Below, piece by piece: positions 23,185 through 34,795 of a stretch of 64,000 nt of DNA. The notes under the pieces were generated by a model, which made no database searches, was not told the DNA's origin, and worked only from the letters and a program-made list of their open reading frames with translations. This DNA comes from Diplosphaera chodatii. Lineage: Eukaryota > Chlorophyta > Trebouxiophyceae > Prasiolales > Stichococcaceae. The DNA lies in the NCBI GenBank assembly GCA_032358165.1, contig JAALGY010000015.1, positions 2,604,001 through 2,668,000 on the forward strand. The letters are read 5' to 3'. The translations under genes were made by a program, and so were the position numbers. Each line of letters starts with the position of its first letter. Within the stretch, counting starts at the first letter, position 1.

Positions 23185-24661
23185 TCAGCCGGCCGCCACG
23201 CTGCTAGGGGCCACAGAGACCCCCTGCTCTCCATGCCGCACCGACACCTGCGAAGCGTCTGCGGCCTGCTGCCCTGCAGATTGCTGGGCTGTAACATGCA
23301 AGCGACACCACAAATCAGCCTGCGGCATGTTAATCCACTGGTGCGCTAACTGGCTGCCGATGCAATCGGGAGCGCATGCCCAAGGGTGCTCTGCAGGTAT
23401 GTCAACCGCTGCGCCCCATTAGCATCTCAACACTGAGCAGGACTCGCTCATGCAAACCACTGGGTACTGGGGTTCAAGGTTACTCACCCAGCAGGGCCGC
23501 CTCAGCTCTCACCACATTGTTGTCTGCACACCATGCACAGACGCTTTTTGACGGAAGGAGCATAGACACATATCATCATGTCCAGCAGGCACTCATATCT
23601 CCACGCAGCACTAGTGGGCTCAACCACTGCGCAACAGCAGCCTGTGTTCAAGCGTGATCCTGCACTGGGCCAGCACAGGTGGAGTCCGGCAATGCACCTG
23701 CTGCGGAGAGCTCATCGTCGCTCACCACGGACTTGCCCGTCTTCAGAGCTGCAGTGCACACATCAGCACTGTACTGAGTCGTCCAGTCAGCTCTCTGACA
23801 AAGCCTCCAATCCAATGGACATTGCAATGGATAGCTCGAAGCCTCATTACATCTGTGCAAGTCATGCCCTGATGTGCATGCCGCCAATAGCAGTGCCGGC
23901 AACATGGCTCAAGGCAGCAGTGAGGGCATGGAAAGATCTGCTCACTTGAGGCCTCAGCCAGCTCCCGTAGGTGGCGCGAGTGCTCCACCGCCTGCAGCAT
24001 CGGAAGCAGATGCATTGCAGCGGGTGCTGATCCTGTCATCCACGATGTGCACCAGCAAGGCGAGAGGATGCTGTCAAGCTGGGAAGACCACGGCCAGCAA
24101 TGCACTTCACAGGACGACTCACAGCTGGAAGCACATCGCATTGTGTGAAGCTGTAGGTGAACGGCTGCGACTGTCCAGGCGATCTATACGTATGGACATG
24201 CACCGCACCTCGTTCAGGTGACGGGTGCGCACATTGGCTGCGGTCCACACCGGCTCGGGCGCACGAGTGTCGGGGCACTGCGCACAGCGCACCTGCGTGT
24301 GTGCGGGTGACGTTGATCAGCGTTCTGTGCTGGCGAGACGCACGGCTTCCGCTATGCTACAGATCGGAGTGCAGAATCAGCAGGCATGACCCAAGAAGAA
24401 CTGGAGATAGAGTGGTGCGCCAGGTGGGTAGCAGCACACATACAGCAGCCCAACTGCGCATTATGCTGCCTTGGCAGAAGCCAATCAACGGCCTTGCAAC
24501 TGTTGCACCGATTCTAACACGTCATTGTTCTGCCTCTCTGCAGGGCTAGCAATGCCTTGATGTGCAAGCAGGTCATTTCGGAGGACTGCCTGCATACTGT
24601 TGTCGCCCCTGTGTACCTGCGGCAGGTAGGGTGTGGCGGGCTGCTGTGTGTCCGTCGCCAT
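23185..24661 (-). CDS. Unrecognised small multi-exon protein with a CxxC motif
   Basis: Partly solved gene model, function unknown. Supported minus-strand exons: 24661-24617 (start, MATDTQQPATPYLPQ), 24292-24209 (VRCAQCPDTRAPEPVW then TAANVRTRHLNE), 24078-23946 (ends LRELAEAS), one ending at 23698 (TALKTGKSVVSDDELSAA-like, acceptor near 23770-23800), 23523-23488 and 23273-23185 (ends SVRHGEQGVSVAPSSVAAG, stop). Donor and acceptor phases match for the last three and for the third into the fourth listed exon, but a piece near 24400 and the junction around 23800-23945 are unresolved. The CxxC pair could bind zinc. The composition and the splice consistency support a real gene; the family is not recognised. 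Confidence 0.5.
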
Positions 24662-24862
24662 GTTGAAGACGCTTAGCTTTTGTATGTCTGTACGTGTGCA
24701 GCGCTGAGACGGAACAACCAAGAGAGTGATGCTCCAATCGGTTGCTGATGAGTCAGACTGTTGCCAAGTCAGCTGCCGCCGATCGAAAGCCTGGCGGTAG
24801 CTGGAAGCAGGTCGAACCTCATGTCACGGAGTTGATCTAGCAGCACTGCCAAACGATTACCC

Positions 24863-24867
24863 TTACA
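24863..24867 (-). terminator. TGTAA polyadenylation signal, pseudouridine synthase gene
   Basis: TGTAA on the minus strand, 178 nt downstream of the RluA-like stop codon at 25045. Confidence 0.45.
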
Positions 24868-25044
24868 AGTTTGGCTGGCTTTATATGCTAGCTTTGCCTG
24901 ATGTCATGTCTTCGCGTCCCACTGCAGCCCCAGCATTCCCATGGCACTCCTGAAGTCGTCAAGCGGCGGTGCTGCGCAAATAAACGCAGCCGCAGCTTAG
25001 AGTGTATGACATCCAACACTGAGTCAACCGTATATAACTTGCCG

Positions 25045-28000
25045 TTAACAGTAAATCAAAGAGGGCCTGGTCGCACCTGAGAAGTGTATCCGCTCCCCGC
25101 TGGCCGGGTGGTCTATTCTAAGCTCTGCGGCATGGAGTGCCTGCATGCGGCAGCCACAAGGTGATGCCTCTGGTGAGTCTACAGGCGGCAGCCACCGTGC
25201 CGTCGGTCATGGAACGAGTCCGCGTCACAACTTGTCGTGGCTGCTACAGCATGTTACAAGAGACGCACCTGGCGCCCGATCCAGGGCCCCAGCACGCCGT
25301 AGAAGTCGTCCCCCAGGATGGGGTGCCCCACATGCCCCAGGTGCACCCGGATCTGTGAAAACCCACACACCTGCTGTTCATCCTGATCGTTGGGATGACA
25401 TCGGGGAGCTCAGCGGCACGCCACCAGGACGGCTGCAGAACGAAAGATGGTGCAGCAAAGTGCAGTGAGGCATGGCACTGTTGGGAGCTCACCTGATGTG
25501 TGCGCCCTGTCAGAGGCGCACAGCTGACCAGCGCCGCTCCCCTGCAGCGCGGCGCAGCCCAACGAGCTGATAGTCTGAACACTGTGGTCTAGTGATCTCT
25601 GAGCAGGTCGTCTCGCTCGCTGCTGTTTGTGCTGTCATCGACTGGATCACGTCCATAGAGTTGCACACCTGTCAGGAGCGCCTGCTGCTGCCACGAACTG
25701 GCCTCGGTGGCCAGGGCTGAGCTCCGCGCTGGCATTTGACGCCAGCACGCTGAAGGCTGTGGAGGACAGCAGCCCGTCCGGACTTGTGGTGATGCGCACC
25801 AGCCTGCGCAAGTGCAGCAGCCGCTGTGCCGGGTTTGATCTGGCAGCATCGCTGGTGTGAAGCTCCAAGGGGCGTGGAACTGGTTGGACAGCAGAGCGGA
25901 TGCAGAGCATGTGCTGAATTTGTCGTGCATGATGCCGACACCCCGGGTTGCAACTGTAACCCAGACAGGCAAGTGCTTAGGCCAGCTCACTTGTCAACCG
26001 GGTGCCGGTCGATGGGTGCGTCCACAACAAAATCTGCTGCCTCTGGGACGCCCGCGACAAGCGCCAGATACCGCTTCTCGACGGTGCGCCGACGAAACTG
26101 CGCATGCACATGCCGCGTCGCCTGCAGCGTCTTGCCAAAGACGACCACACCTGCATGCGCACCACACATCAGATCTGTGCGGCTGTCAGAGCTGCACCAG
26201 CAGCTGATGGAGCTCGATTAGGGCTCACATACGGTGACACCCGAGTCCCCAAGCACACGGCCAAACAGATCACCAGCAAGTACGCAGCATCATGCAGCAG
26301 CCAAAACCATTCACCGCTGGTGTACATGTCCAGGCGGTGCAGGACGTGGGGCATCCGGCCCAGGTAGGGTATGATGCGGTTGACCATGCTGCCACCCTGC
26401 AGCAACAGATTCATAGATCAGACACCACCTGCACCCTGGAAGGCGGTTGCTTCCAGCATATGGCACCTCCAGTCCACCAAACAGCAGCGCCATCTTGACT
26501 CAGGTCCGCTGTGCCCTCAGTTCCCTTTATGCGCAGCTCACACCATGTTAGCGGCGCTTCAGCGCGGTCAGCAACCGATACAAGCACATCGGGCATGGCC
26601 TCATCCCTCCCAGCAGGGTTTAGGGTTTTGCATGCTCACCATGTAGCGGTGCTTGGGCGCGGTCAGCACGCCGGGCGGCTTGTTGAGCGCCAGCAGGTGG
26701 TCGTCCTCGAACAGCACCTCCAGCGGCTCCGCGTCGTGCCGCAGCGGGATCGCCTTCATCGCCAGCCGCAGCATCCGCCGCAGCCTGCAGGAGTGGCATC
26801 AAAATGCCGGAAACTAATACTACCCAAGCTAGTGAAAATCGCAACATAGGCATATACATGCATTCAGGTACAAACACACCATGAGTATGCGTATCAGTCT
26901 CTGTGGGAACTCGGGCAGACTTGGACAGATGTCATCCCAGTCGCCTGCCAGGCAGATCAGCAACTGACGCACCGCTTCTCGGGCAGCCCCATGAGCGCGG
27001 CCACCTGGGCGGCGGTGCGCCGGATGGGCCGCCCCTCGGCGTCCACCTGGCGGAACCCCAGGTCCATCTGCACCACTGAGATTCTCATGTCAACCCCAAC
27101 CCCAGCAGTCGGAGCCGCCTGCCTGTCACCGGCCACTGCACTGTCAGGAACGGCACCAGATTATTGGGCATGCACACGCATCTGGGAAGGCATCAGGCTG
27201 GCAGGCGCGATGCGTTCACATACTGCTGTGTTCTGCATGGCCGCCTCCCTGACGGCTGCTGCACGCAGCGCCTGCCGCAGCAGCGGCTCGTCATCCCCCT
27301 CCACAGCCGCCATGTCCTGCACAGGCGGCACCGGCATGTCAGTTGGCCTCCACAGATGAGCTCAAAGCAGAGGAAAGCACGCACGATGACGTCTCGCAGG
27401 CTGATCTACCTGCGGCGACAGCAGGTCGGGGCAGCAGCCCCGCAGGTGGCGGCCGAGCACCTCCAGCTTGTAGATGGGCTGCCGGCAGGCGGGGCAGCAG
27501 TACGGCTCCTTGTGGTTCAGCACCTGCAGCGGGTGGCACCGAGCAAGCAAGGTGACTGGAGTGCAGACACATCCTCGATTCGCTGCCATCTTCAAGCGTC
27601 CAGACGCGGTTGCTTTGCATGTGTAGGTACACACTTCCCCAACAAAGCCATTGCCGGGCGGACAGAGAGAGAATGGCCCGGCACGAGCAACAGGACGATC
27701 CAAGTGCGAGGGGCATAGCATGGCCCGGCGCATTCACAAAGGGCGACCCACCCGCCACAGCGCGCGCCGAGCACGCGCGTTCTCCTCGCCGGCGGGCGGC
27801 TTGGTGTTGGGCGGCAGCGGCTCCAGCAGCGCCCACTCCGGCGGGATGCCGCCCTCCGGGATTGCATACGCCTGCTGGCGGGTCCAAGAGGACGTCACAT
27901 GGCAGACCCAGGGCAGCGCGTGTTGCCTGTCAGGCTTTGAAAGCCATCACCGCTTCATGCCTCCCTGACGCTGAGAGGAAAAAAGACGATGAAGATTAAG

Positions 28001-28476
28001 AGAGAGGGGGACCGCACCTTGCTGCGGTTGCAGTCGATGGCTGCCAGGTGCGCCGCGACCAGCTCCTCCGCCGTCACTGTGGCGCTGCAGGGCGCGGCCA
28101 GCGCTGACGCTGCGTCCGTGGCGGCCGCGGGCGCCGATGCGGCGCACCGGCGCTGGTGGTGTTGCACACTGGTGCCACAGCTGAGGGCGGCTGCTGCTGC
28201 TGCAGTCGGCGGCTGAGCCGCTGTGCCCACTTTCCATCGTCTTCGGGGAAGTGACGACGCGGTTGGCACGCCTATATGATGGTGGCGGTCTGCAGCTGGT
28301 CTCACAGCGTTGCATGCAGTCCCACTGACATGCTGCCGTGGCGCCGTCTCCGCTTTACACCCCGGGAAGGCTGCCACAGGTATCCTGTTGCAAGCCGCCC
28401 AGCTGGTGAGCGGTCTGCGGCACCTCAGCAGCAGCTGTGCGTGTGCAAACACCCGCGCTGGGCTCTGTAGCGTCAT
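25045..28476 (-). CDS. RluA-family RNA pseudouridine synthase with N-terminal zinc-finger-like domain
   Basis: Converts uridine to pseudouridine in RNA; target and compartment unknown (the N-terminus looks like an organelle transit peptide). Exons (minus) 28476-28018, 27871-27752, 27523-27410, 27316-27224, 27067-26973, 26784-26640, 26396-26315, 26150-25991, 25803-25669, 25541-25493, 25352-25269 and 25140-25045 join in phase to 543 aa. Order: a leader of about 150 residues, then a Cys/His segment (CCPACRQPI, then LGRHLRGCCPDLL) that could bind zinc, then the synthase core. The core shows LFEDDHLLALNKPPGV, HRLDMYTSG with the catalytic Asp, VEKRYLALV, APLTGRTHQIRVHL, GHPILGDDFYG and a terminal HPASGE segment. 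The zinc-finger-like extension is unusual for RluA enzymes. It is divergent from the GST gene at 28889. Confidence 0.9.
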
Positions 28477-28888
28477 CGGCGCCGCTGTTTGATCATGGCG
28501 TGAAGCAGCGCAGTGCACTCAACGGTTTGTCCGTGCAGGTGTTGGCCAATACAGCAGCTTAATGAGCCATGTCCACGTTCAGCAGTGCAACGAGGGTTTG
28601 GAAAGCATTCGAAACACAAGGTGACGCTGCTGCACATGATCATCAGCAAGGCGTGTCGGCACGTGCTCGATGATGCCTCTGGAAATTTCAGGTTGGATCC
28701 CACACCCGCGCTTTCGTATATTATCCGTGCTTGGGCGTGGATAAGCACTGTCTGATGTTTCAAGAGCTGTTGCTTGCCTTGAATCAAGGTTGGTGTGGCA
28801 TCTAGTGACTGCCTTTTCAGCATTCCCGAAACGCTCACGTTTCCAACGCGTCTTGCGTCGAGCGGCTTGACATCAGCAATAGCCCGAG
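28477..28888. promoter_or_regulatory. Bidirectional promoter region, pseudouridine synthase / GST
   Basis: 412 bp between divergent ATGs at 28476 (minus) and 28889 (plus); no supported exon. Confidence 0.45.
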
Positions 28889-31019
28889 ATGGAGGTGGTC
28901 CAAGATGCGTCATGGCAGGGTCCGCCGGTGTCTGACGAAAAGCTTTCCTTTGTGAGCAGCTGGTGCGCACTGTCATGCATGCACTGTGCACCTGACGATG
29001 CCTGCTGATCCTGAAAACACAACTCTTCACAAAAGTGGCAGCCAACATCCGCTACACGCCATATGGTCCGTTCGCAGTCTGACTGGCATGTTGTCGCCTG
29101 TGTATGCAGGGAGTGCCCGTTTGCGCAGGTGCGCTTCCCGTGCATATGCTGCAGCCATGCTACCTGCCTTTCGGACAATCGCAACGCAAACTAAAGACCA
29201 GGATGCATTGGTGATGTAGCGCGTCTGGATCGCTCTGCTGGCCAAGGGCGTCCCATTCGAGAAGCACGAGGTCGACCTGCGTGATTCCTCTGGTAAGGGC
29301 GGCAGCAAGTCAGCGCAGCAGGCTGTGCGTGGTCGGTGAGAAGCCATTGCCTGCCGCGCCAGTAGGCCAGCGCCGTTTCTTGATGCTGCAGGGCAGTATG
29401 CGCCGCATGAGCGGCCACAGTGGGTACGGCGCCTGAACCCCAATGGCAAGGTACTATCAAAGCTACATGGCAAAGATGTGCCCCTTGCTCGCATTGACTT
29501 GGCCCGACACACAACGCATTGCTATGCAATATGCATGAAATGCTCCTGGTCAGACTCCATCTCGCTTTATGGAGCCGAAATCCTGAATGCCACTGAAGCT
29601 TCCTCCCCGGACTGCAGGTGCCCATCCTGTGCTTGCGCCACGGCGACAGCATCCACTCCGCCTACGAGTCCACGGTCGTCAACGAGCTGCTGGAGGTGCG
29701 CCCTCCCCATCACTCCCCACCCGGGGGCTTTTTGGCGCGTTTGTCTCGCCTCTGCGGCCGCGAGAAAGGGCCCGCAGCTGCTGTTCCCGATGCACCTCAG
29801 GGCGCACAGAATGTCGCCTCTGCCTGCTTTTCATTGACATGTGCTTGCTGAACCCTGGCAGGACCTGGCCCCGGAGCCAGCGCTGTGGCCCACGGACAGC
29901 AAGTGGCTCAAGGCGCGCGGCCGCATGATCATCAGCGGCTTCGAGTCCGGCTTCCTGCGCCCCTTCTACGCCCTGCTGCTCAGGTGCCGCGGGCGGCTGG
30001 GCTGCGCCCCCTGGCCGCCGCTGTTGGACTGACATAGTAGCTTGATGTGCAGCATAGATATTCCCTTCACTGCTTGGTGTGGTGCTTGTGCAACCCTTAC
30101 ACTGTTGCTAGATGCGTCAAGTGATTGCCCGGAAGCACGAGCCAGCAGGCGCAGCAGCAGTCCGTGTCAGCTGGCTGGTGTCGCCCTCTCATGCACTTGG
30201 CCCGTCTGCAGTGCAATGTCCTCCGGCTACGTTGCAGCACCAAAACGTACCTCAGCCCTCGAACGCCTGACTCTGTGATACGCTGGCCCGCAGGCAGGAG
30301 CCTGAGGCGCAGCGGCAGTGCGCGCAGCGGCTGGCGGAGGTGATCGAGTGGCTGGACGCGCAGGCGGACGCAGAGGGGCCCTACTTCCTGGGCAGGCAGT
30401 TCACGCTGGTGGACGCTGCTCTGGCGCCGTTCTTCTTGCGGCTGCCGGTGCTGAAGCACTACCGCGGCTTCGACCTGCCGCCGGTGCGCTGGATGTTCCA
30501 ACACTACGGCATCATGGTCGTGTGGTACTATACCGTGCATCTCAGTGCAGTTCCCACCCTGGCCACGAGTGGACGAGCGGTCATACCATAGTGGTGGCTG
30601 CACTACAGGGGCTGCGCTCGGCTGCATGGTGCTGCGACTTGCGGTGGAGGTGCTCATGGCATGCCTCCCGACGGACGCTTGGTATTCGTCTGCCTGCAGG
30701 ACTGCGTGAAGCTGCGTGACTGGACCGACGCCATGCGGCAGCACCAGCATGTGGCTGCGACCTGCGTCAGCCCCAAGCAGGTGCATCTGAGCCCTGACCA
30801 GTGGCGTGCAAGCTGTGGTCATGTGTGCTTGCACCACAACTGGCGAGAGTATCCCTCCGTTTCAAGTTGCCCCAAAGCAGTTGAAGTGTGACAAGTTGTG
30901 GCATTGTGGCCACTTCGCAGGACATGGACTATGGGCAGTACTTGACATGGGTGTATGAGCGCTACGCTGCCGGCAATGCACAGTCCACCTCAGCCAAGGA
31001 CTACCGGACTGAGGACTGA
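28889..31019 (+). CDS. Glutathione S-transferase, omega/lambda-like (Cys type), 9 exons
   Basis: Exons 28889-28962, 29110-29128, 29220-29292, 29392-29450, 29618-29695, 29862-29983, 30294-30483, 30700-30780 and 30921-31019 join in phase to 264 aa. The N-terminal thioredoxin half carries the active-site motif ECPFAQRVWIALLAKGVPF, with Cys as in omega and lambda GSTs. LNPNGKVPIL supplies the cis-Pro, and YESTVVNELLE the glutathione-binding Glu-Ser. The helical half contains YFLGRQFTLVDAALAPFF. Cys-type GSTs act as thiol transferases or dehydroascorbate reductases rather than conjugases; the activity here is inferred. Exon 2 is only 19 nt and encodes the catalytic Cys segment. No transit peptide is evident; the first 20 residues (MEVVQDASWQGPP) are a short extension. 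Confidence 0.92.
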
Positions 31020-31286
31020 GATGGGGCAGGATGCTCCTCCGGATGTTTGGACCCCTGTTTGTTTTCAAGGTGTTGATTTGACATAGCCGTAGGCACTGAA
31101 GGTGCTGAGGACGAGTGCTTCGCATCAAGGAACGACAGAAGGAAAGACAGCATCATCTTGAAAGGGCGTCAGCAGTGCTCGGAGCAGTTGACCGAATATC
31201 ATCGCAAACCACAACATCAACTGTGAACGCAACGCCTGGCGACACCAGCGTATTGGTAGCTGTTTCTAACGTAACTGTCTGTTACG

Positions 31287-34272
31287 TCACATGTGCGCCC
31301 ACGCAGCCGCACCATAGATCGCAAGCCCGCTGAGCCACGCCGCTGCAATGCTGACCAGCGGGTATGTGTACCCATGGAAGTGGTCGGGGTACACCTCCAG
31401 CATCGTGTGTATCTGCAGGCGTGATCAGTACATGATGTCTCAGCACCAGCACCATGCGTTACTCGACAGCATCAGTGCCCGCTGCAGTCATACCGACTCA
31501 AGGCCTGTGTGCCAGACGTCCCCGACTAGGCATGTTGCCTGGGACCAGCTGCAATCTGCAGCATGACACGTCAGTACGGAGTTATACCTCGTTGACGAGG
31601 GTAGACACGGTGCTGAGGGCGCCGCAGAAACCCTTTTGCACCCCTGTGACCACGATCTGCGGCCAGTACCCCAGGGTGGTCACGTCCACCGGCACCTGCA
31701 AAAGCACAAGTAGTTCAGTTCGATTCGACGCACTGATCGACTCATGCGACCTCACCCTGCAGATGTGCACATGCTGCGCTTCACAGTACGCACGGGTTGG
31801 AGGCATCCCGAACGCTGTGCGGACGCACGCTGGGGTTATGGACCTGCAAAGGACAGGCTTATACACTTGCACAGAGCAACCCGCACCTCCATGGAGAAGA
31901 TCACGACGCAGGCCAGCAGGTTGGCTGCGAAGGTGCCGAAGGGAAACCAGGCCGCACGTCCGGTCGCCATAAAGTTGAGATCCGCCAGCAGCCACCGCAG
32001 CAATGCCCCAGGCGGACCTGCTCATGCAGAACTTGTGGTGGTCGTTTCAACGTGCATGCTTCATTTGGAATTGAGGTCCCTGAGGCGCTGCAGCTGCTTG
32101 TCAGCAAGGCAGCACGTGAACCCACACATGTATCTGTCACAGTCCCGTACTACGATCCATCTGCTGAGGAACCCCGCGTGCTCGACCTGCATCATCAACC
32201 ACAGTTCTGGAACGCACCGAGGAGCACAGACAGCCAGAGGGCTCGCCGGGCAGCGTGCGGCCGCCGGCTGTCCACCCCCAGCAGCGCTGCAAAGAGGGCC
32301 GTCAGCAGCAGCAGCAGCGCCGCCACGGCCATGTGCGTCTTCAGGCCCCGGTGCCACCTGAGCCAGCATGGCCAGCAGATGCTCAGCTGCCTAGCTGCCT
32401 GCTGAGTCCAGGCAGCCAACCTGCTGGCGTGCAGCATTGTGAGGGACCAGTTCAGCACCTTGACTGGATGAGCTGGATGTGAGCTGGATGACCCAAGGAA
32501 GGAAGTGTATGCGCACGGTGGGATGGCTGTGTCAGCAGGGGACTTCCGCTCCAGGGCCGCCTCCTCGTCCGAGGCGCCCGCGGGCCCCTCCTCGTCTGGG
32601 CCCAAGTCCTCCTCCTCCTCCTCCCGCCAGGGGGACTGCTGGGCATCTGCACCCCCTGCTGGCCCGCTGTTGCCAGCACTCCTGTCACTCTGCACATCTG
32701 CTGACGACTCTGCTGCTGCCGCTGGCGCTGGCTGCTGGTGACCCTTTTCAGGCTCCACACGCACCGCGGGCCGCTGCTGTTGACGCTGCTCTTGGCCGCC
32801 AATGCAGTCGACACCATTCTGGTGCACTGTGCCGCCTGGTGCCGTGACAGGGTGTGCGTCTGCATCCCGCCGACCTGGAGCTGCAAAGCGCAGCGCGCGG
32901 TGGCCGCGCCTGGCTGCCGGCAGCGCTGCGGGGTGGGCGCCATCCGGCTGACGCACCTTGCGCGCCTCCGGCAGCAGCCACCTGAACCCGCAGCCAAGTA
33001 CAGCGTCGGGGCACACAGGCGAGCTTACAACATATGTCGGGGCTGGGCATCGCATTTGCGGCCATCTGTGCACGGCATGCTGATGGACAGGGTACAGTGA
33101 ACCGTTGTAAACCTGCGTGAAGTTGGCTGATAGTCCCTGATGCCCGACGACGAGAAGATGTTTAAGCATATTCATCAAGCAACGGGAGTGCCACGGTCTG
33201 GTCTACAGCAGCTGACCTGTGCACGGCGAACGCTGTGTGCTGCCCGGCCACTAGCGACGCCAGCGACGTCTGCAGCCCGATGACGAGTGACCAAAGCGCC
33301 TATGCCATGAACACAATGGGTTTGGAACCATGCCGTACTGCTCACGAAATTTTACCCTCTTTATCTGGCTCGACAGGCAGCAGAGGGCTGTCAAGTCATG
33401 AGCGTAATCAGCAGTATCAGGGCACCACTTTGCATCCGACTGCCAGCCACTGATATTGGTAAGTGATTGAGGCTTGGGAGTGCACACCTGGTCCCACTGG
33501 CCGCCCTGCCGGCCAGTACCGCCCACCAGCAGCAGCACGCACTGCAGCTGCCAGGCAGAGAAGGTGGTCAGCGAGCCGCAGTACCCCGTGCGCAGGCCCG
33601 CCAGCAGAGGCGCATTCTTCTGCCACGGGTGCTGTGCCGGCAAGATGCCGGCGGCCTGCGGCAGATAGTATGCGTATAAAGACTGTTTGCAGCACGAAGC
33701 GGGTAATATGGCCACAGGGTTGGTCCCAACGACTTAGTAAGGAAACAGAGGAAAGTAGCACAGGCGCAGTGGTTCGCAGCGTACGACAATTGCGCTGCTG
33801 GTAGCTAGAAGCACGTGCAGCAGTGACACATGCAAAAGACAGACGCCTCGCAGATGCAATGAGGGTGTAGTGTAGGCGTTACTTCACCTTGTCAACCGCC
33901 AGACCCAGGGCGCTTGAGGTGGCGAGGCACCCCATGACGAAGGAGCCCAGCATGTTGCTGGGCAGATCCGTGTAGTACGCGCCATATGTGCGCACCAGGC
34001 TGCCTGCCGACGTCAGGCACAGCCCCCAGCCGCGGCTGCAGCCGTCCTGCGACAGGAACGGGCAATACTCCTATCATCGCAGATGCCGGAGTGGCGGAGT
34101 GAGCATCCGAGAGCATTGCAAACGTCAACAACCGCTGATGTGATAGATCCGCATCCACAGAGCATGCCTGAAACAGCTTGTCCAGATATACGCGCGTCAG
34201 TACGCCCAGCTCTGCGAATGCCGCAACATGCATTGCTGTCAGCGCCAGGGTCGCGGTACTGCCACCAGGCAT
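31287..34272 (-). CDS. FEX: Fluoride exporter FEX, fused two-domain CrcB family
   Basis: Plasma-membrane fluoride channel; eukaryotic FEX fuses two CrcB/Fluc-like domains. Exons (minus) 34272-34168, 34046-33888, 33655-33488, 33299-33217, 32981-32517, 32357-32218, 32017-31887, 31843-31790, 31695-31588 and 31412-31287 join in phase to 512 aa. Domain 1 has GVLTRVYLDKLF, LPSNMLGSFVMGCL and the pore motif GYCGSLTTFSAW. A linker helix (ALWSLVIGLQTSLASLVAG) follows. Exon 5 inserts about 155 hydrophilic residues with an acidic run (REEEEEDLGPDEE). Domain 2 has PFGTFAANLLACVVI and GFCGALSTVSTL, in which the Phe-box aromatics are lost. Intron 1 may use a GC donor (CAG|GCATGC), with a GT a few bases later as the alternative. 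The ATG at 34272 is the first in frame; a further 5' exon cannot be excluded. Confidence 0.87.
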
Positions 34273-34795
34273 GCTGCGTATTTGCTACCACGGGCATGCG
34301 ATCTCACAAACCCCTCTGTGATCTCAGTGGCAATGGCGGGATCTGCAGCTGGACACCCTTTGATTTCATCGAATCCTTTGCCCCTGGAGTCCTACCTTCA
34401 CAGGTGGCAGTTGTGCTGTAATGCACGCATGATAGTGTTACGTCTAAGCAGAGATCGCTGACAGATTTGACGTTGACACCTTAGAGCCTTGAGCAGAGTG
34501 GCACCTACCGTCCAGTGTCGAAGCGCAATGTTGCATGCCGTACAGCAGATTGTACTGCAGCAAATGAATGAGAGCTGTAGGTCTGCACCAGCATCTGCTG
34601 TCGAAGCCTACTACAACTTAAGGTCTACCAATACAATGTACAGAGGGTTTGATCCGATACGCCACCAACATGTACAATAACATTATTCAGCAATGCTCGG
34701 GCGGCAATGCGCCACCGCAATGGGAAGTGCAGTACGCGTGTATGAAAAAACGCTTGTTGTAATGTGGGTGTGCTCTGCCGGCTGTGCACTGCGGC
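34273..34795. other. Intergenic between decarboxylase (3' end) and FEX (promoter)
   Basis: 523 bp between two minus-strand genes; no supported exon on either strand. Confidence 0.45.

Noticed and set aside
30097..30837. 246-codon minus-strand open frame
   Set aside because: Antisense to GST exons 7-8 and their introns; no recognisable content.
32195..33178. 327-codon minus-strand open frame taken as one protein
   Set aside because: It covers FEX exons 5 and 6 plus the intron between them; the intron part lacks membrane or family features.
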